NCBI GenBank assembly: GCA_023442775.1
Contig: JAEZXH010000021.1
Location: 1 to 64,000, forward strand
Length of the DNA stretch: 64,000 bases
Reading direction: 5' to 3'
Source of the DNA: Bacillota bacterium
GTDB taxonomy: Bacteria > Bacillota > Clostridia > Tissierellales > Peptoniphilaceae
Shown here: in pieces, positions 16,416 through 24,887 of the stretch
Layout of the letters: each line of letters starts with the position of its first letter
How positions within the stretch are numbered: the stretch's first letter is position 1
The notes under the pieces: model-generated
The model's database searches: none
Told to the model about the DNA's origin: nothing
The model's input: the letters and a program-made list of their open reading frames with translations, nothing else
Position numbers and translations under genes: made by a program

Positions 16416-17680
16416 CACACTTCACCTTCCTTCCAGATTTCTTCGGTGATATCCAAAAAGCGCAAGATTTCCTCGGGAGTGTGACAGTGAAGAGGCGACA
16501 CCCGTACGGCCCCCTCGAGATTCATCGCCTCGAGAATTCTCTTGGAATAGAGGGACGAGTTGACCCGTTCGTAGACGGTGACTCCATGACGGGCATAGGC
16601 CTTTGTCAGTTCCTCGGGACGGCGTCCTTCAATGCCCATGGCGACGATGAGATCGCGCAGGGTGAGATCCTCCCCATCGACATAGACGTGTACATAGGGG
16701 CGATGACGAAGTCCCTTCACCTCCTCGGTCCCCTCGAGGAGAAGTTCCAGAAGGGCGCGCTCTTGGGCGGCAATGGCCTCCATCCCCCGAAGATAACTCT
16801 CTCTTCTCGTGGGAGCCTCTCCTCCCAATTCGACGACGTAGTCAATGACCGCTTGGACCGAGGCGAAAACTCCAGGGGCGGGACTTCCCAATTCCCACTC
16901 ATTCACGGCCTTGGCCTCGAGTTTGTGGTGACAAAGGCTGGCCAATCGAGGGGAGATGTAGCCGATGCCAATCCCGCGAGAGGCAAAGAATTTGTAAGGG
17001 GCGAAGTTCATGAAGTCAATGCCGCAACCTTCAACGTCCACTACGCCATGGGGCATGTGCTGTACCGCATCAGAGAAGAAATAGACCTCGGGGTTCTTCT
17101 TGCGAATCGCCTCTCCAATGCCTCTAAGGTCCATGATGTTTCCCGAGATGTTTGAGGCGGCGATGACGCCCACAAGAATTGTATCTTCATCGACGAGACG
17201 TGCCACTTCCTCGGGTTCCACGAATCCCGTCTTCGGATTGGCCCTTGCAACGCGAAGCTCGAGTCCTAATTTTTCACAATAGAGTTTCGCCGCATCATAG
17301 GCGGAGGGGTGTTCCACGTTTGAGGTGACCACATTTTTCCCCGGAAGATTTTCAAGGGCGACGTGCATGATTTGGAAAAAAGTCTGGGACGCTGTCAATT
17401 CCGTCATAAGACTTCCCTCTTTTGCCCCAAAGACGCTGTGGAGCAGATCGTCGTGGCAGGCGTCCATCATGGCGTTCATCACTTGAGCTCGCTCATGGTA
17501 GCGTTCGGGACAATCGGGAAGAAGATCCCAGCGACTCCTCGCCTCTTCTGCTTCCCGAAGGCGAAGAGAACCGCCTGAATTGTCGAAGAAGAGTCTTTTT
17601 CCATAATCTGGATCTTCCTCGACATAGACGAAACGTTTTCTAATGTCTTCGAGTTCTTTTCCTGTCCACGACCATTTCAT
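16415..17680 (-). CDS. Class V aminotransferase / cysteine desulfurase-like PLP enzyme
   Basis: A 421-residue fold-type I PLP enzyme. The aspartate that contacts the pyridine nitrogen is in FFSDAVQHMPHG (about residue 220) and the Schiff-base lysine in FAPYKFFASRGIG (about 252). The overall layout resembles cysteine desulfurase/isopenicillin N epimerase-like proteins, but the C-terminal region after residue 330 is longer than in NifS/IscS and no conserved catalytic Cys loop was identified, so the substrate is open. ATG 17680 follows AAGGAGGAACAGCC. Its stop overlaps the symporter start. It is divergent from an RpiR regulator, and palindromes in the gap suggest control by it. Confidence 0.85.
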   Translation of the reverse strand: MKWSWTGKELEDIRKRFVYVEEDPDYGKRLFFDNSGGSLRLREAEEARSRWDLLPDCPERYHERAQVMNAMMDACHDDLLHSVFGAKEGSLMTELTASQTFFQIMHVALENLPGKNVVTSNVEHPSAYDAAKLYCEKLGLELRVARANPKTGFVEPEEVARLVDEDTILVGVIAASNISGNIMDLRGIGEAIRKKNPEVYFFSDAVQHMPHGVVDVEGCGIDFMNFAPYKFFASRGIGIGYISPRLASLCHHKLEAKAVNEWELGSPAPGVFASVQAVIDYVVELGGEAPTRRESYLRGMEAIAAQERALLELLLEGTEEVKGLRHRPYVHVYVDGEDLTLRDLIVAMGIEGRRPEELTKAYARHGVTVYERVNSSLYSKRILEAMNLEGAVRVSPLHCHTPEEILRFLDITEEIWKEGEV

Positions 17681-17723
17681 GGCTGTTCCTCCTTGTGACA
17701 TTTATCTTCACTTTTGGTACAAT

Positions 17724-17823
17724 TGAAGAAAGTTCTTCATACTCCTATGTAACCACAGATTTTCTCTGTTGACAAGGTTTTCTGAAGAATTTTCTCGTTA
17801 GATTTTTCATATTGAAGAATTTT
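17724..17823. promoter_or_regulatory. Triple TGAAGAA operator region between the PLP enzyme and rpiR-like genes
   Basis: Three copies of TGAAGAA are seen. The first, at 17724-17739, is part of a perfect dyad (TGAAGAA-AG-TTCTTCA). The second and third (17783-17793 and 17813-17823) read TGAAGAATTTT. The third also sits in TTCA-TAT-TGAA (17806-17816). A/T-rich GAA...TTC dyads are typical RpiR/MurR targets. A consensus TTGACA lies at 17769-17774, but no matching -10 is obvious. Confidence 0.6.
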
Positions 17824-17837
17824 GTACAAGGAGTTCT

Positions 17838-18695
17838 ATGTCTTCCATTCTCGCAACACTTCACGACCAGTCCTTCACCCCCACAGAGGAACGCATCGCC
17901 TCCTTTATCTTGAAGGACCCTGTACGGGCAAGCCTTATGACATCCACGGAAATCTCAAACTCCCTGGAAGTCTCTAACGCCTCTATTATTCGTTTTACGC
18001 GCACCTTGGGCTTTGACGGGTACTCTCACTTCAAAGCAGAACTTCAAAAAGAGGTCCTCCTCTCCACGAGTCTCTCCCCTGACCTCGAGGTCCCCTTGGA
18101 GCGACTGGGACAAGTGAAACAGGACTCAGATGTGGACCGTGCCTATGCCCAGCATCTTCACATTCACAATGCCAACCTCCAATCTATTGAAGAGCGAAAC
18201 GACCTCTTTACCATTGAAGGCGTGGCACAGACTCTCGCCCAGGCGCGACGCGTATATCTCTATGGATCACGAAGCCGAGCAGGGATTATGAACTACGTTA
18301 GCCTCATCCTCTCCCATTGCCTCTCGGACGTCTATCCCCTTTCCGCAACGGCGGAGATGCCCTTCGATGCACTGGGTGGGGCAAAGGAGGGCGATGTCTT
18401 TCTCCTCCTTTCCTTTTCTCGGTACTCTGCCCTGGATCAGGCCCTTGCGTCCATGGCAAAATCCATAGGCATGACAGTCATTCTCATGACTGAGAGTCGC
18501 CGGTGTCCCTCGGCGGAGATTGCCGATGAGATTCTCTTTGTCGATGTGCGCAGCGAAACCTTCTACAACTCCTACGCCGCGGCATTTTTCCTCTTTGATT
18601 TTCTCTGCGCCCGGGTGAGTTCTCTCGTGGGGAGGACAAATGAGGAGCGTCTACGGCGGATTAACGACGGGGTGAGCATTCTCTCCCTCTACTAA
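17838..18695 (+). CDS. RpiR/MurR family transcriptional regulator (HTH + SIS domain)
   Basis: A 285-residue regulator. The N-terminal HTH_6 domain (about 1-77) includes FTPTEERIASFI and the recognition helix SNASIIRFTRTLGFDGYSHFK. The C-terminal SIS domain (about 125-260) has a VYLYGSRSRAG nucleotide-sugar-type loop and VFLLLSFSRYS. RpiR proteins sense phosphosugars or small metabolites and repress or activate neighbours. It is divergent from the PLP enzyme/symporter pair, and the TGAAGAA dyads lie between them. AAGGAGTTCT precedes ATG 17838. Confidence 0.92.
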   Translation: MSSILATLHDQSFTPTEERIASFILKDPVRASLMTSTEISNSLEVSNASIIRFTRTLGFDGYSHFKAELQKEVLLSTSLSPDLEVPLERLGQVKQDSDVDRAYAQHLHIHNANLQSIEERNDLFTIEGVAQTLAQARRVYLYGSRSRAGIMNYVSLILSHCLSDVYPLSATAEMPFDALGGAKEGDVFLLLSFSRYSALDQALASMAKSIGMTVILMTESRRCPSAEIADEILFVDVRSETFYNSYAAAFFLFDFLCARVSSLVGRTNEERLRRINDGVSILSLY

Positions 18696-18720
18696 AAAGG
18701 CCCCTCATTTCGAGGGGTCT
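18696..18720 (-). terminator. Terminator overlapping the stop of the LtaS-like gene
   Basis: Stem ACCCCTC/GAGGGGC read on the minus strand, then five T. The TGA at 18705-18707 is inside the hairpin. The plus strand gives a weaker T-run for the RpiR gene. Confidence 0.75.
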
Positions 18721-20513
18721 TCGCGCACTTGGTTACTTCTATAATATTGGAAGTCTTGGTAGTCCTTAAAAAGTTTGGTGTAGGTGTCGGAGAGGTCTTT
18801 CTTCCAGTTGCCGTCCTCGCGGTAGAGGAAGGGTTTAGTCACGGTGAGGTGTTCCATCAAGGCGTTGTTCGAGGCGTTGGTGGCACTTCCCTCCCAGCCG
18901 AGTTGGTGGAAGACTTCGGTCATGAGAAGGTTCGGGTCGATGGTGGGACCTTCGCCTTTGAAGTCTTTGCCATAGAGGGCGCGGGCGGCGGGGTTGGCCC
19001 AGATGATGTAGGGGGTTTCGTAGGTGTTGATGGAGCCTTCGATGGTGGAGAGGTCGGCGGGGATGCCGGTCATGGTCATGCCTACGGCGTTATCTCCCAT
19101 ACTCGGGGAGTGGTCTCCGAAGAGGATGAGGATGGTGGGCTCGGCATCTCGCAATGTGTCGACGACGGTTCTCAGCTGCTCCGAGGTATCGGCGACGCTT
19201 CCGAGGTAGTTGTTAAAGGCGAACCACTCGGCGCGGTCGTACCCCTCTTGGAAGGGGACGTACTCGATTTCTCGCTCGATGTAGCTGTCTGGGTAGGGAC
19301 CGTGGCCCTGGTAGGTGATGGACCAGGAGAAGTAGGGCTCGTCCTTCTTCGTCTCTTCCTTAAACCGCTCCATGAGCAGGGGGAAGAATTCCTTGTCGGG
19401 CAAGACGCCGGCGTGGAGAATCTTGGAGAAGTAGTTTTGGGAGTAGAAGTAGTTGTCGAAGCCGACGTTGGGGTAGATGTTGTGCCGATTGTTGAAGAGG
19501 CCGTCGGAGGGGTGGAAGGCTTCGGTGTGGTAGCCTTGGCTCTTTAAGTAGCTGACGTAGGTGTGGCGGGGGCGGTTGTAGAGGGGGTTCGTGCGATACC
19601 CGGACCAGAAGCAGCTCTCGGTGGTGATGGTGCCGCCGCCGAAGGTGTTGACCGCCAAGGTGCCGTGAATGCCGTCGTTGGCCAGCTCGTACCAGAAGGT
19701 GTAGGGGTTGCGGTTGAAGACGAGTTTCGGATTTTCATATTTCTTGAAGTCCTTGAAACTCTCGAGCATGATGGCAACGATGTTGACTTTCTTCCCCTCG
19801 GGGATGGGTTTGTCCACGAAGGTCTTCGCCAGCTCTTTGGCGTTTTGCTCGTCGTAGTCCCGGTAGCGGTAGCCGCCGAGGCCGCGGAGGGTGTAGAAGA
19901 GGGGATAGCTAAATCCCTTGGACTCGAAGCCGTTGAGCTCTTGCCAGATGTTGAGGCCGCTATCGGTGCCGAGGGCCATGTAGCGTCCACTGTCCATCAA
20001 CACATTTGCCGTGACGGCGACGAGGAGGAAGAAGGTGAGAAGACTCCCAACGAGACGCCCGAGAACTGGGGCGGGGCGACTGCCCACGGTGAGGGGAATG
20101 GAGAGGACGACGAGAAGGGCCACGAGGGCGACGACCATGAGAATCTTCTCCACGTCGAGGTTGAGGGAGTAGCGACGGGCCATAATCGAGGCTTCGCGCA
20201 AGAAGGAGATGTCGGAGAACTTCAGGGGCTCTTGGCGGTAGATGACCTTGAGGCTGTGAGTGTAGGCGAGTAGGTTCCACAGGATGGCACTGATGAAAAT
20301 CCCCGTGCGCATAGAGCGACAGAGAAAACTCAAGAGCAGCGTCACCAAGAAAATGGGGATCCAGTTGAGGAAGAGGATTTCTTTATTTGTGAGGTAGTAG
20401 TGAAACAGGTCCTTTTCGTAGTTTTGGGAACTCAAAAAGAGGGAGGAGAGGAGAAATATTCCACTCCAAAGGGCCGCCCAAAGAATTGTCATCATCAACC
20501 AACGCGCTTTCAT
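18705..20513 (-). CDS. LTA synthase-like membrane sulfatase (phosphoglycerol transferase family)
   Basis: A 602-residue membrane enzyme. Five hydrophobic segments fill about residues 1-200, and an extracellular alkaline phosphatase/sulfatase-fold domain follows (about 240-560). Metal/catalytic positions resemble LtaS: MLESFKDF (Glu), the GGGTITTES nucleophile region (Thr) and LFGDHSPS (Asp-His). LtaS enzymes move glycerol phosphate from phosphatidylglycerol to a glycolipid; relatives modify other envelope glycans. Two ATGs are in tandem after GGAGG; the second (20513) is best spaced. In-frame ATGs up to 20585 lack ribosome-binding sites. Monocistronic, with its own terminator. Confidence 0.88.
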   Translation of the reverse strand: MKARWLMMTILWAALWSGIFLLSSLFLSSQNYEKDLFHYYLTNKEILFLNWIPIFLVTLLLSFLCRSMRTGIFISAILWNLLAYTHSLKVIYRQEPLKFSDISFLREASIMARRYSLNLDVEKILMVVALVALLVVLSIPLTVGSRPAPVLGRLVGSLLTFFLLVAVTANVLMDSGRYMALGTDSGLNIWQELNGFESKGFSYPLFYTLRGLGGYRYRDYDEQNAKELAKTFVDKPIPEGKKVNIVAIMLESFKDFKKYENPKLVFNRNPYTFWYELANDGIHGTLAVNTFGGGTITTESCFWSGYRTNPLYNRPRHTYVSYLKSQGYHTEAFHPSDGLFNNRHNIYPNVGFDNYFYSQNYFSKILHAGVLPDKEFFPLLMERFKEETKKDEPYFSWSITYQGHGPYPDSYIEREIEYVPFQEGYDRAEWFAFNNYLGSVADTSEQLRTVVDTLRDAEPTILILFGDHSPSMGDNAVGMTMTGIPADLSTIEGSINTYETPYIIWANPAARALYGKDFKGEGPTIDPNLLMTEVFHQLGWEGSATNASNNALMEHLTVTKPFLYREDGNWKKDLSDTYTKLFKDYQDFQYYRSNQVREDPSK

Positions 20514-20618
20514 CATCGCCTCCATCTGCATGTGTTTCCCATCTTCTGATTTGTCCATTATAGACCCATCGAGGACCGTGGTCAAATCCTCTTGAAAGGC
20601 CCTCTCACTTCAGGTCTA

Positions 20619-20627
20619 TGCTATACT
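20619..20627 (+). promoter_or_regulatory. Extended -10 promoter of the EamA-cysteine synthase pair
   Basis: TGCTATACT, 25 nt before ATG 20652. Confidence 0.55.
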
Positions 20628-20651
20628 AAAAACAGGAAAGGGGGAGGTGTG

Positions 20652-21563
20652 ATGAAGAAAAATCTCCGCGCCGACGGGCTGCTTCTCTTTGTGACCTTGG
20701 GCTGGGGCATCAGCTATTATTTTGTCGATATGGCCATGGGGGAACTCGGGGTGTTTACCCAGAATGCCCTCCGGTTTTTGATTGCCTTTTTTCTCTGTTT
20801 TCTCATGGCGCCGAAGAGGGCGGCGAATCTCTCGAAAAAGACCCTCCTCTACAGTCTTCTCACAGGGACGATTCTCTTTGTGGTCTACATCGGCTCCACC
20901 CTTGGGGTCAAGTACACGACTCTCTCCAACACGGCGTTTCTCGCCTGTCTCTCGGTGATCTTCACCCCCCTCTTTCAGTTTCTCTACTTCCGCCGCCTCT
21001 TGAGTAAGAAGAGCCTCTTCTGCGTCCTCATGAGTTTTGTGGGGATCTGTCTTCTCACCTTGACCGAGGACTTTTCCATCAATGTCCACACCCTAAAGGG
21101 GGACCTCTTCTCCCTCATGTGTGCCGCCACCTACGCCCATCACCTCCTGGTGACGGAGCACGCCGTACGCCAAGAAGAGGTGAACGTCTACGCCCTCTCC
21201 ATCTTTCAGTTCCTCGTCTGCGGCGTCTTAAACCTCTTTGTCGCCATGGCCACGGAGCCGATGGCTCTTCCCAAGGAGCCGAAGACCTACATCGCCATCC
21301 TCATCCTCGCGGTGTGCTGCACCGCCCTCACCTTTGTGACCCAGGCCTATGCCCAGCAGTTTACCTCCTCCTCCCACGTGGCGGTGATCTTTTCCTTGGA
21401 ACCGGTCTTTGCGGGGCTCTTGGCCTACGTCGTCGTCGGGGAACGCCTCTCTCCTCGGGCCACCGTCGGCGCCATCCTCATGGCCTTGGCGGTGCTTCTC
21501 ATCGAATTGCCCTGGCCGCGGAAGAAACTCTCTGAAGTCCACTTAGAAAGGAAGTCCTCATGA
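20652..21563 (+). CDS. EamA/DMT family transporter
   Basis: A 303-residue, ten-helix drug/metabolite-superfamily exporter built from two EamA repeats (about 5-140 and 150-290). The start reads LLLFVTLGWGISY and the second repeat ends with SLEPVFAGLLAYVVVGERLSP, the hallmark late motif. GGGAGGTGTG precedes ATG 20652; codons further upstream have none. It overlaps the cysteine-synthase-like gene by 4 nt (ATGA). Some DMT proteins export cysteine or O-acetylserine, and the coupling makes a cysteine-pathway metabolite a reasonable guess. Confidence 0.9.
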   Translation: MKKNLRADGLLLFVTLGWGISYYFVDMAMGELGVFTQNALRFLIAFFLCFLMAPKRAANLSKKTLLYSLLTGTILFVVYIGSTLGVKYTTLSNTAFLACLSVIFTPLFQFLYFRRLLSKKSLFCVLMSFVGICLLTLTEDFSINVHTLKGDLFSLMCAATYAHHLLVTEHAVRQEEVNVYALSIFQFLVCGVLNLFVAMATEPMALPKEPKTYIAILILAVCCTALTFVTQAYAQQFTSSSHVAVIFSLEPVFAGLLAYVVVGERLSPRATVGAILMALAVLLIELPWPRKKLSEVHLERKSS

Positions 21564-22564
21564 ATTCCCATGTCCTCGAAGATTTGCAAGGTGCCATTGG
21601 TCGTACCCCCCTTCTCGAGATTCACTACGAAAAAGATGGAAGGAAAGGCCGTGTCTTTGCAAAACTTGAAAGTGAAAACCTCACCGGTTCCGTGAAGGAC
21701 CGGATGGCCCTCTACGTCCTCAAAAAGGCCCTGGAGCAGGGAGAACTCACGGAAGATTGTGTCATCGCCGAGGCCACCAGCGGAAACACGGGGATTGCCT
21801 TTAGTGCCCTCGGCGCCGCCCTCGATCTCCCCGTAGTGATCTTCATGCCCTCTTGGATGAGCGAAGAGAGAAAGCGCCTCATCGCCTCCTTTGGGGCCAC
21901 CATTCGGGAAGTCAGCCGGGAAGAGGGGGGCTTTGAGGGAAGCATCGCCTTGGCCAACGCCTACACCGAAGAGGGAAAAACGACCTTCCTCCCCCGCCAG
22001 TTCGACAATGAAGACAACGTCCTCGGGCAATACGAAAGCCTCGGGAAAGAGCTCGTCGCCGACCTCGAGGCCCTGGACCTTGTCGCCGGTGCCTTTGTCG
22101 CCGGCGTGGGCACTGGGGGCACGGTGATGGGAGCGGGCCGCGCCCTTCGGGAGAAGAATCCTGCGGCGAAGATTCACCCCCTCGAACCCCTGGAAAGCCC
22201 CGTCCTCTCCAATCCCGATGCCGTCGACGAGCACCGCATCGCCGGAATTAGCGACGAGTTCGTCCCCTCGATTTGCGACCTCAAAAGCCTCGACGAAGTG
22301 GTTTCCATCTCGGATTCGGACAGCATCCTCGCCGCCCAAGCCCTCGCCAAGAAGGGCCTCGGCGTGGGCATCTCCTCGGGAGCCAACCTCCTCGGGGCCA
22401 TCGCCCTCCAAGAACGCTACGGTAGCGACGCCATCGTCACCACCGTCTTTGCCGACGACAACAAGAAATACCTCTCGACGGATCTGTTAAAGGACGAACC
22501 TATGCGCGAGGACAGCGCAATGAAGGGCCTCGTCATCACCAAAATCATCGCCCATCGCCACTAA
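21560..22564 (+). CDS. Cysteine synthase family PLP enzyme
   Basis: A 334-residue fold-type II PLP enzyme. The Schiff-base lysine is in TGSVKDRMA (about residue 45), the substrate loop in EATSGNTGIAF (about 72-82) and the phosphate loop in GVGTGGTVMG (about 185). The C-terminal SSGANLLGA holds the serine that contacts the pyridine nitrogen. This is the layout of O-acetylserine/O-phosphoserine sulfhydrylases, though threonine-synthase-like or cystathionine beta-synthase activities cannot be excluded. Co-transcribed with an EamA exporter. The C-terminus extends about 20 residues beyond the usual end (ITKIIAHRH). Confidence 0.88.
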   Translation: MNSHVLEDLQGAIGRTPLLEIHYEKDGRKGRVFAKLESENLTGSVKDRMALYVLKKALEQGELTEDCVIAEATSGNTGIAFSALGAALDLPVVIFMPSWMSEERKRLIASFGATIREVSREEGGFEGSIALANAYTEEGKTTFLPRQFDNEDNVLGQYESLGKELVADLEALDLVAGAFVAGVGTGGTVMGAGRALREKNPAAKIHPLEPLESPVLSNPDAVDEHRIAGISDEFVPSICDLKSLDEVVSISDSDSILAAQALAKKGLGVGISSGANLLGAIALQERYGSDAIVTTVFADDNKKYLSTDLLKDEPMREDSAMKGLVITKIIAHRH

Positions 22565-22591
22565 AAAAGAGCCCCTAGGGGCTCTTTTTTT
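22563..22591 (+). terminator. Terminator of the EamA-cysteine synthase pair
   Basis: AAAAGAGCCCC-TA-GGGGCTCTTTT hairpin with a long T-run. Confidence 0.92.
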
Positions 22592-22606
22592 ATATGCGTG
22601 ATAGAT

Positions 22607-23065
22607 TCATTCATCCGAGGCGAACTCATCCGCATCATCATAATCGTCAGAGACGTAAAAGTCCCCATCGGCGATGCTTCCGTCATTGGCGTCAACGTAG
22701 ACAATCGTACCGCCAAACCAGACGTGATAATCCACGCGATAGCCTTTCTTCACATAGCCCCCAAACAGCTCTTTTGCTTTTTCCTTTTCCTCTTCCGTCA
22801 GGGTATCGATGAAATAGCCAATGGGATCTCTCCGAACAAGGAATAATTCTTTCGGTTCCCCCTTCGCTTTTTCTCGACAGATTTGCTGAAGAAACCGCCT
22901 TGCGATTTCCGTCGCCTCTTCTTCTGATAGTTTTGGATGCACGTCAGCGGCTGAAACGTTGATCGTGGGTTTACGATCCTCTCTCGATATTTCTATCTCT
23001 TTCCCACAGCCCATCATCAATAGGAGAATGAGGAAACAGGATAGGATGTGAGGTTTTTTCTTCAT
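22607..23065 (-). CDS. PepSY-like lipoprotein (short member of the cluster)
   Basis: A 152-residue lipoprotein with lipobox LMMGC (Cys20). After a short linker, EEEATEIARRFLQ starts a PepSY-like domain that ends YHVWFGGTIVYVDANDGSIADGD; this VDA-x-x-GxI ending is the PepSY trademark. The acidic tail (DDYDDADEFASDE) may bind cations. Residues 45-152 are closely similar to the end of the 284-residue lipoprotein at 24888-25742 and to the decayed copy at 24584, so the three come from duplication. It overlaps the clan-CD-like gene by 4 nt, so the two are translated together. Confidence 0.82.
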   Translation of the reverse strand: MKKKPHILSCFLILLLMMGCGKEIEISREDRKPTINVSAADVHPKLSEEEATEIARRFLQQICREKAKGEPKELFLVRRDPIGYFIDTLTEEEKEKAKELFGGYVKKGYRVDYHVWFGGTIVYVDANDGSIADGDFYVSDDYDDADEFASDE

Positions 23066-24471
23066 AAACTTTTTCCTCTCACTGACTTATCCCCCCAGAA
23101 GCGAATATGAAAGTACCCTCCCTCTCTATTCAAGGCGCGAACTACATTGTTGTAAAATGAATCGTAGGGAGCTTTGCCTACTTCTTCTTCTAAATATTTT
23201 GTATAAATTTCCATAATGTCAAAATGTACAGATTGATACCACCCCATAAAAATCTTTCCCTTAGCCTGTGGGCTCATTCCAAAGGCACGGCACCATCGCT
23301 GATCCACTGCAGTATTGCATCCATTCAAAAACACGAATTCCCAGCAACAATTAACTTGATTTGTCGTCAAGTACGTCACGTGACGTTTTGTCTTTGTTCC
23401 GTTTCCTAGAGTCGTGGGACTGCAATGTCCCGAAAAAGCAAAGGCATAATTGTTCCCATCACCTTTTACAAAATTCCTTAAATTAGCTCCATCTTGTGGG
23501 GTTGCCGGACCAAAAATTGATCTATACCCCATTTTTTGCATAATAGCTGAAAGGTGGGCTGCAGAATTTGTAAAGTAGTAGTTATCTTCATCTTCGTGTT
23601 GCCCGTAGAAGGAGGCTCCATCCTTAAAAGAAGCAGTTGCACTTCCCCCTATAATTTCGCCAGAGTAAATATCAACGTAGACAATTGTACCATCTATATC
23701 TATTCCATAGACGGCTCTCAATAGCTTATCTGTATTATCCTCAAGTTCTTCATTCTTACGTTCACCCTTCCGAATGAAATATTTGTTTTTATAGGTCACT
23801 TCCCGCGTAACTTTTACTTCAGGTGCTCTCCGCTCTTTACCCTCAAATTCATTCAAGAATTGGACTGCAATATGGATGGCTTGAGGTTCTTGAACGATGG
23901 GCGGCTTTTCAACAGTATACTCCTCATACCGTTCAAGCCCGACAACAATCCTCGTTTCAGGATCGACGATAAACTTATAGGCATTGTGAGGATTATAAAT
24001 ACCATATGGATTACTTTCGGAACAAATGACCTGAATAAATCCATTCGTAATCCGCTCCATCTCCACATGTTGAAGTTCTAGTGGAATGTACCTCGCTACA
24101 AATTCATTGATCCACGCTCTATCCTCTACCGAGACAACTCCCACTTCTGAGTCATCCTCAGCTAATTCAGACGCAAGGTCGTACTGATCGACAGAGAGGA
24201 GTTCTCCTTCTTCGGAGAGTGTCATTGTGGAATTGCTCCCCGATGCAGTCACCAACATCGTCCCATCTTCGTTTTCGTGGATCGTGTAGTCTTTTTGTGG
24301 CCTCTTTTTCTCTACAGCTGCTGACCGTTCCCTGTATGGTAACGATCTGAGTTGCACATCGTCTACGATACGATCGATGTCGATTAATGGCTTCGCTACC
24401 TTAGCGAATCCCATAGTCGGTGTCGCCGCAGAGACCAGGCAGAGTATCACGGTCAGGAATAGTTTTTTCAT
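23062..24471 (-). CDS. Secreted PepSY-like protein with clan CD (caspase/gingipain-like) C-terminal domain
   Basis: A 469-residue exported protein with a Sec signal peptide (MKKLFLTVILCLVSAATPTMGFA). Residues about 40-290 hold an N-terminal region and a PepSY-like segment (GTIVYVDIYSGEIIGGS). The C-terminal 180 residues contain YAFAFSGHCSP (His349) and, about 35 residues later, EFVFLNGCNTAV (Cys385). A hydrophobic strand ending in G-H and another ending in G/A-C is the dyad layout of clan CD peptidases such as gingipain, caspase and CHAT domains. The start at 24471 follows AAGGAGGTCATC; an upstream in-frame codon lies inside the promoter and is rejected. DNA is clearly AT-richer than the surroundings. 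Confidence 0.78.
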   Translation of the reverse strand: MKKLFLTVILCLVSAATPTMGFAKVAKPLIDIDRIVDDVQLRSLPYRERSAAVEKKRPQKDYTIHENEDGTMLVTASGSNSTMTLSEEGELLSVDQYDLASELAEDDSEVGVVSVEDRAWINEFVARYIPLELQHVEMERITNGFIQVICSESNPYGIYNPHNAYKFIVDPETRIVVGLERYEEYTVEKPPIVQEPQAIHIAVQFLNEFEGKERRAPEVKVTREVTYKNKYFIRKGERKNEELEDNTDKLLRAVYGIDIDGTIVYVDIYSGEIIGGSATASFKDGASFYGQHEDEDNYYFTNSAAHLSAIMQKMGYRSIFGPATPQDGANLRNFVKGDGNNYAFAFSGHCSPTTLGNGTKTKRHVTYLTTNQVNCCWEFVFLNGCNTAVDQRWCRAFGMSPQAKGKIFMGWYQSVHFDIMEIYTKYLEEEVGKAPYDSFYNNVVRALNREGGYFHIRFWGDKSVRGKSL

Positions 24472-24508
24472 GATGACCTCCTTATGGAATTTCGAAACCG
24501 TTTTCTTC

Positions 24509-24537
24509 ATTGTATAACTTTGTTTTAGTAATGTCAA
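24509..24537 (-). promoter_or_regulatory. Strong promoter of the PepSY/clan CD pair
   Basis: Minus strand TTGACA (24537-24532), a 17-nt spacer and TACAAT (24514-24509), 38 nt before ATG 24471. Confidence 0.85.
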
Positions 24538-24583
24538 GAAAAACGCGGTTAACCAGACTTTATGCCCTATTTTTTTATTTTTT

Positions 24584-24870
24584 CTAAGTCATACTGCTGC
24601 CGTCAACGATGTGTACGTTATTGGCGTCAACGTAGACAATCATGTCCCCAACCCAGATATGATAGTCCGTGTAAAAGCCCTTCTTCCCATAGCTCTTAAA
24701 AAACTCCTCTGCTTTTCCTTTTGCTCTTCCTACAGGGGTTGGTCAAAATGGACAATGGCCTTCCTCTGGACAAGCATCAATTCTTTTGTTTCCCTTCGCT
24801 TTCTCCCTAGACATCCGCTGGAGAAACCGCCTTGCGATCTCTTTCGCCTCTTCTGATTCACATACGGACT
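24584..24870 (-). pseudogene. Decayed copy of a PepSY-like lipoprotein C-terminus
   Basis: Reading the minus strand gives SEEAKEIARRFLQ and REKAKG in one frame, then an interrupted stretch. A second frame gives KAEEFFKSYGKKGFYTDYH and MIVYVDANN up to TAG 24584. These segments match the paralogues at 22607-23065 and 24888-25742 in order. The N-terminus with signal peptide is missing and at least one frameshift and an in-frame stop break the rest. A remnant of tandem duplication. Confidence 0.82.
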
Positions 24871-24887
24871 ACTGTGAAGCTCTCTCT

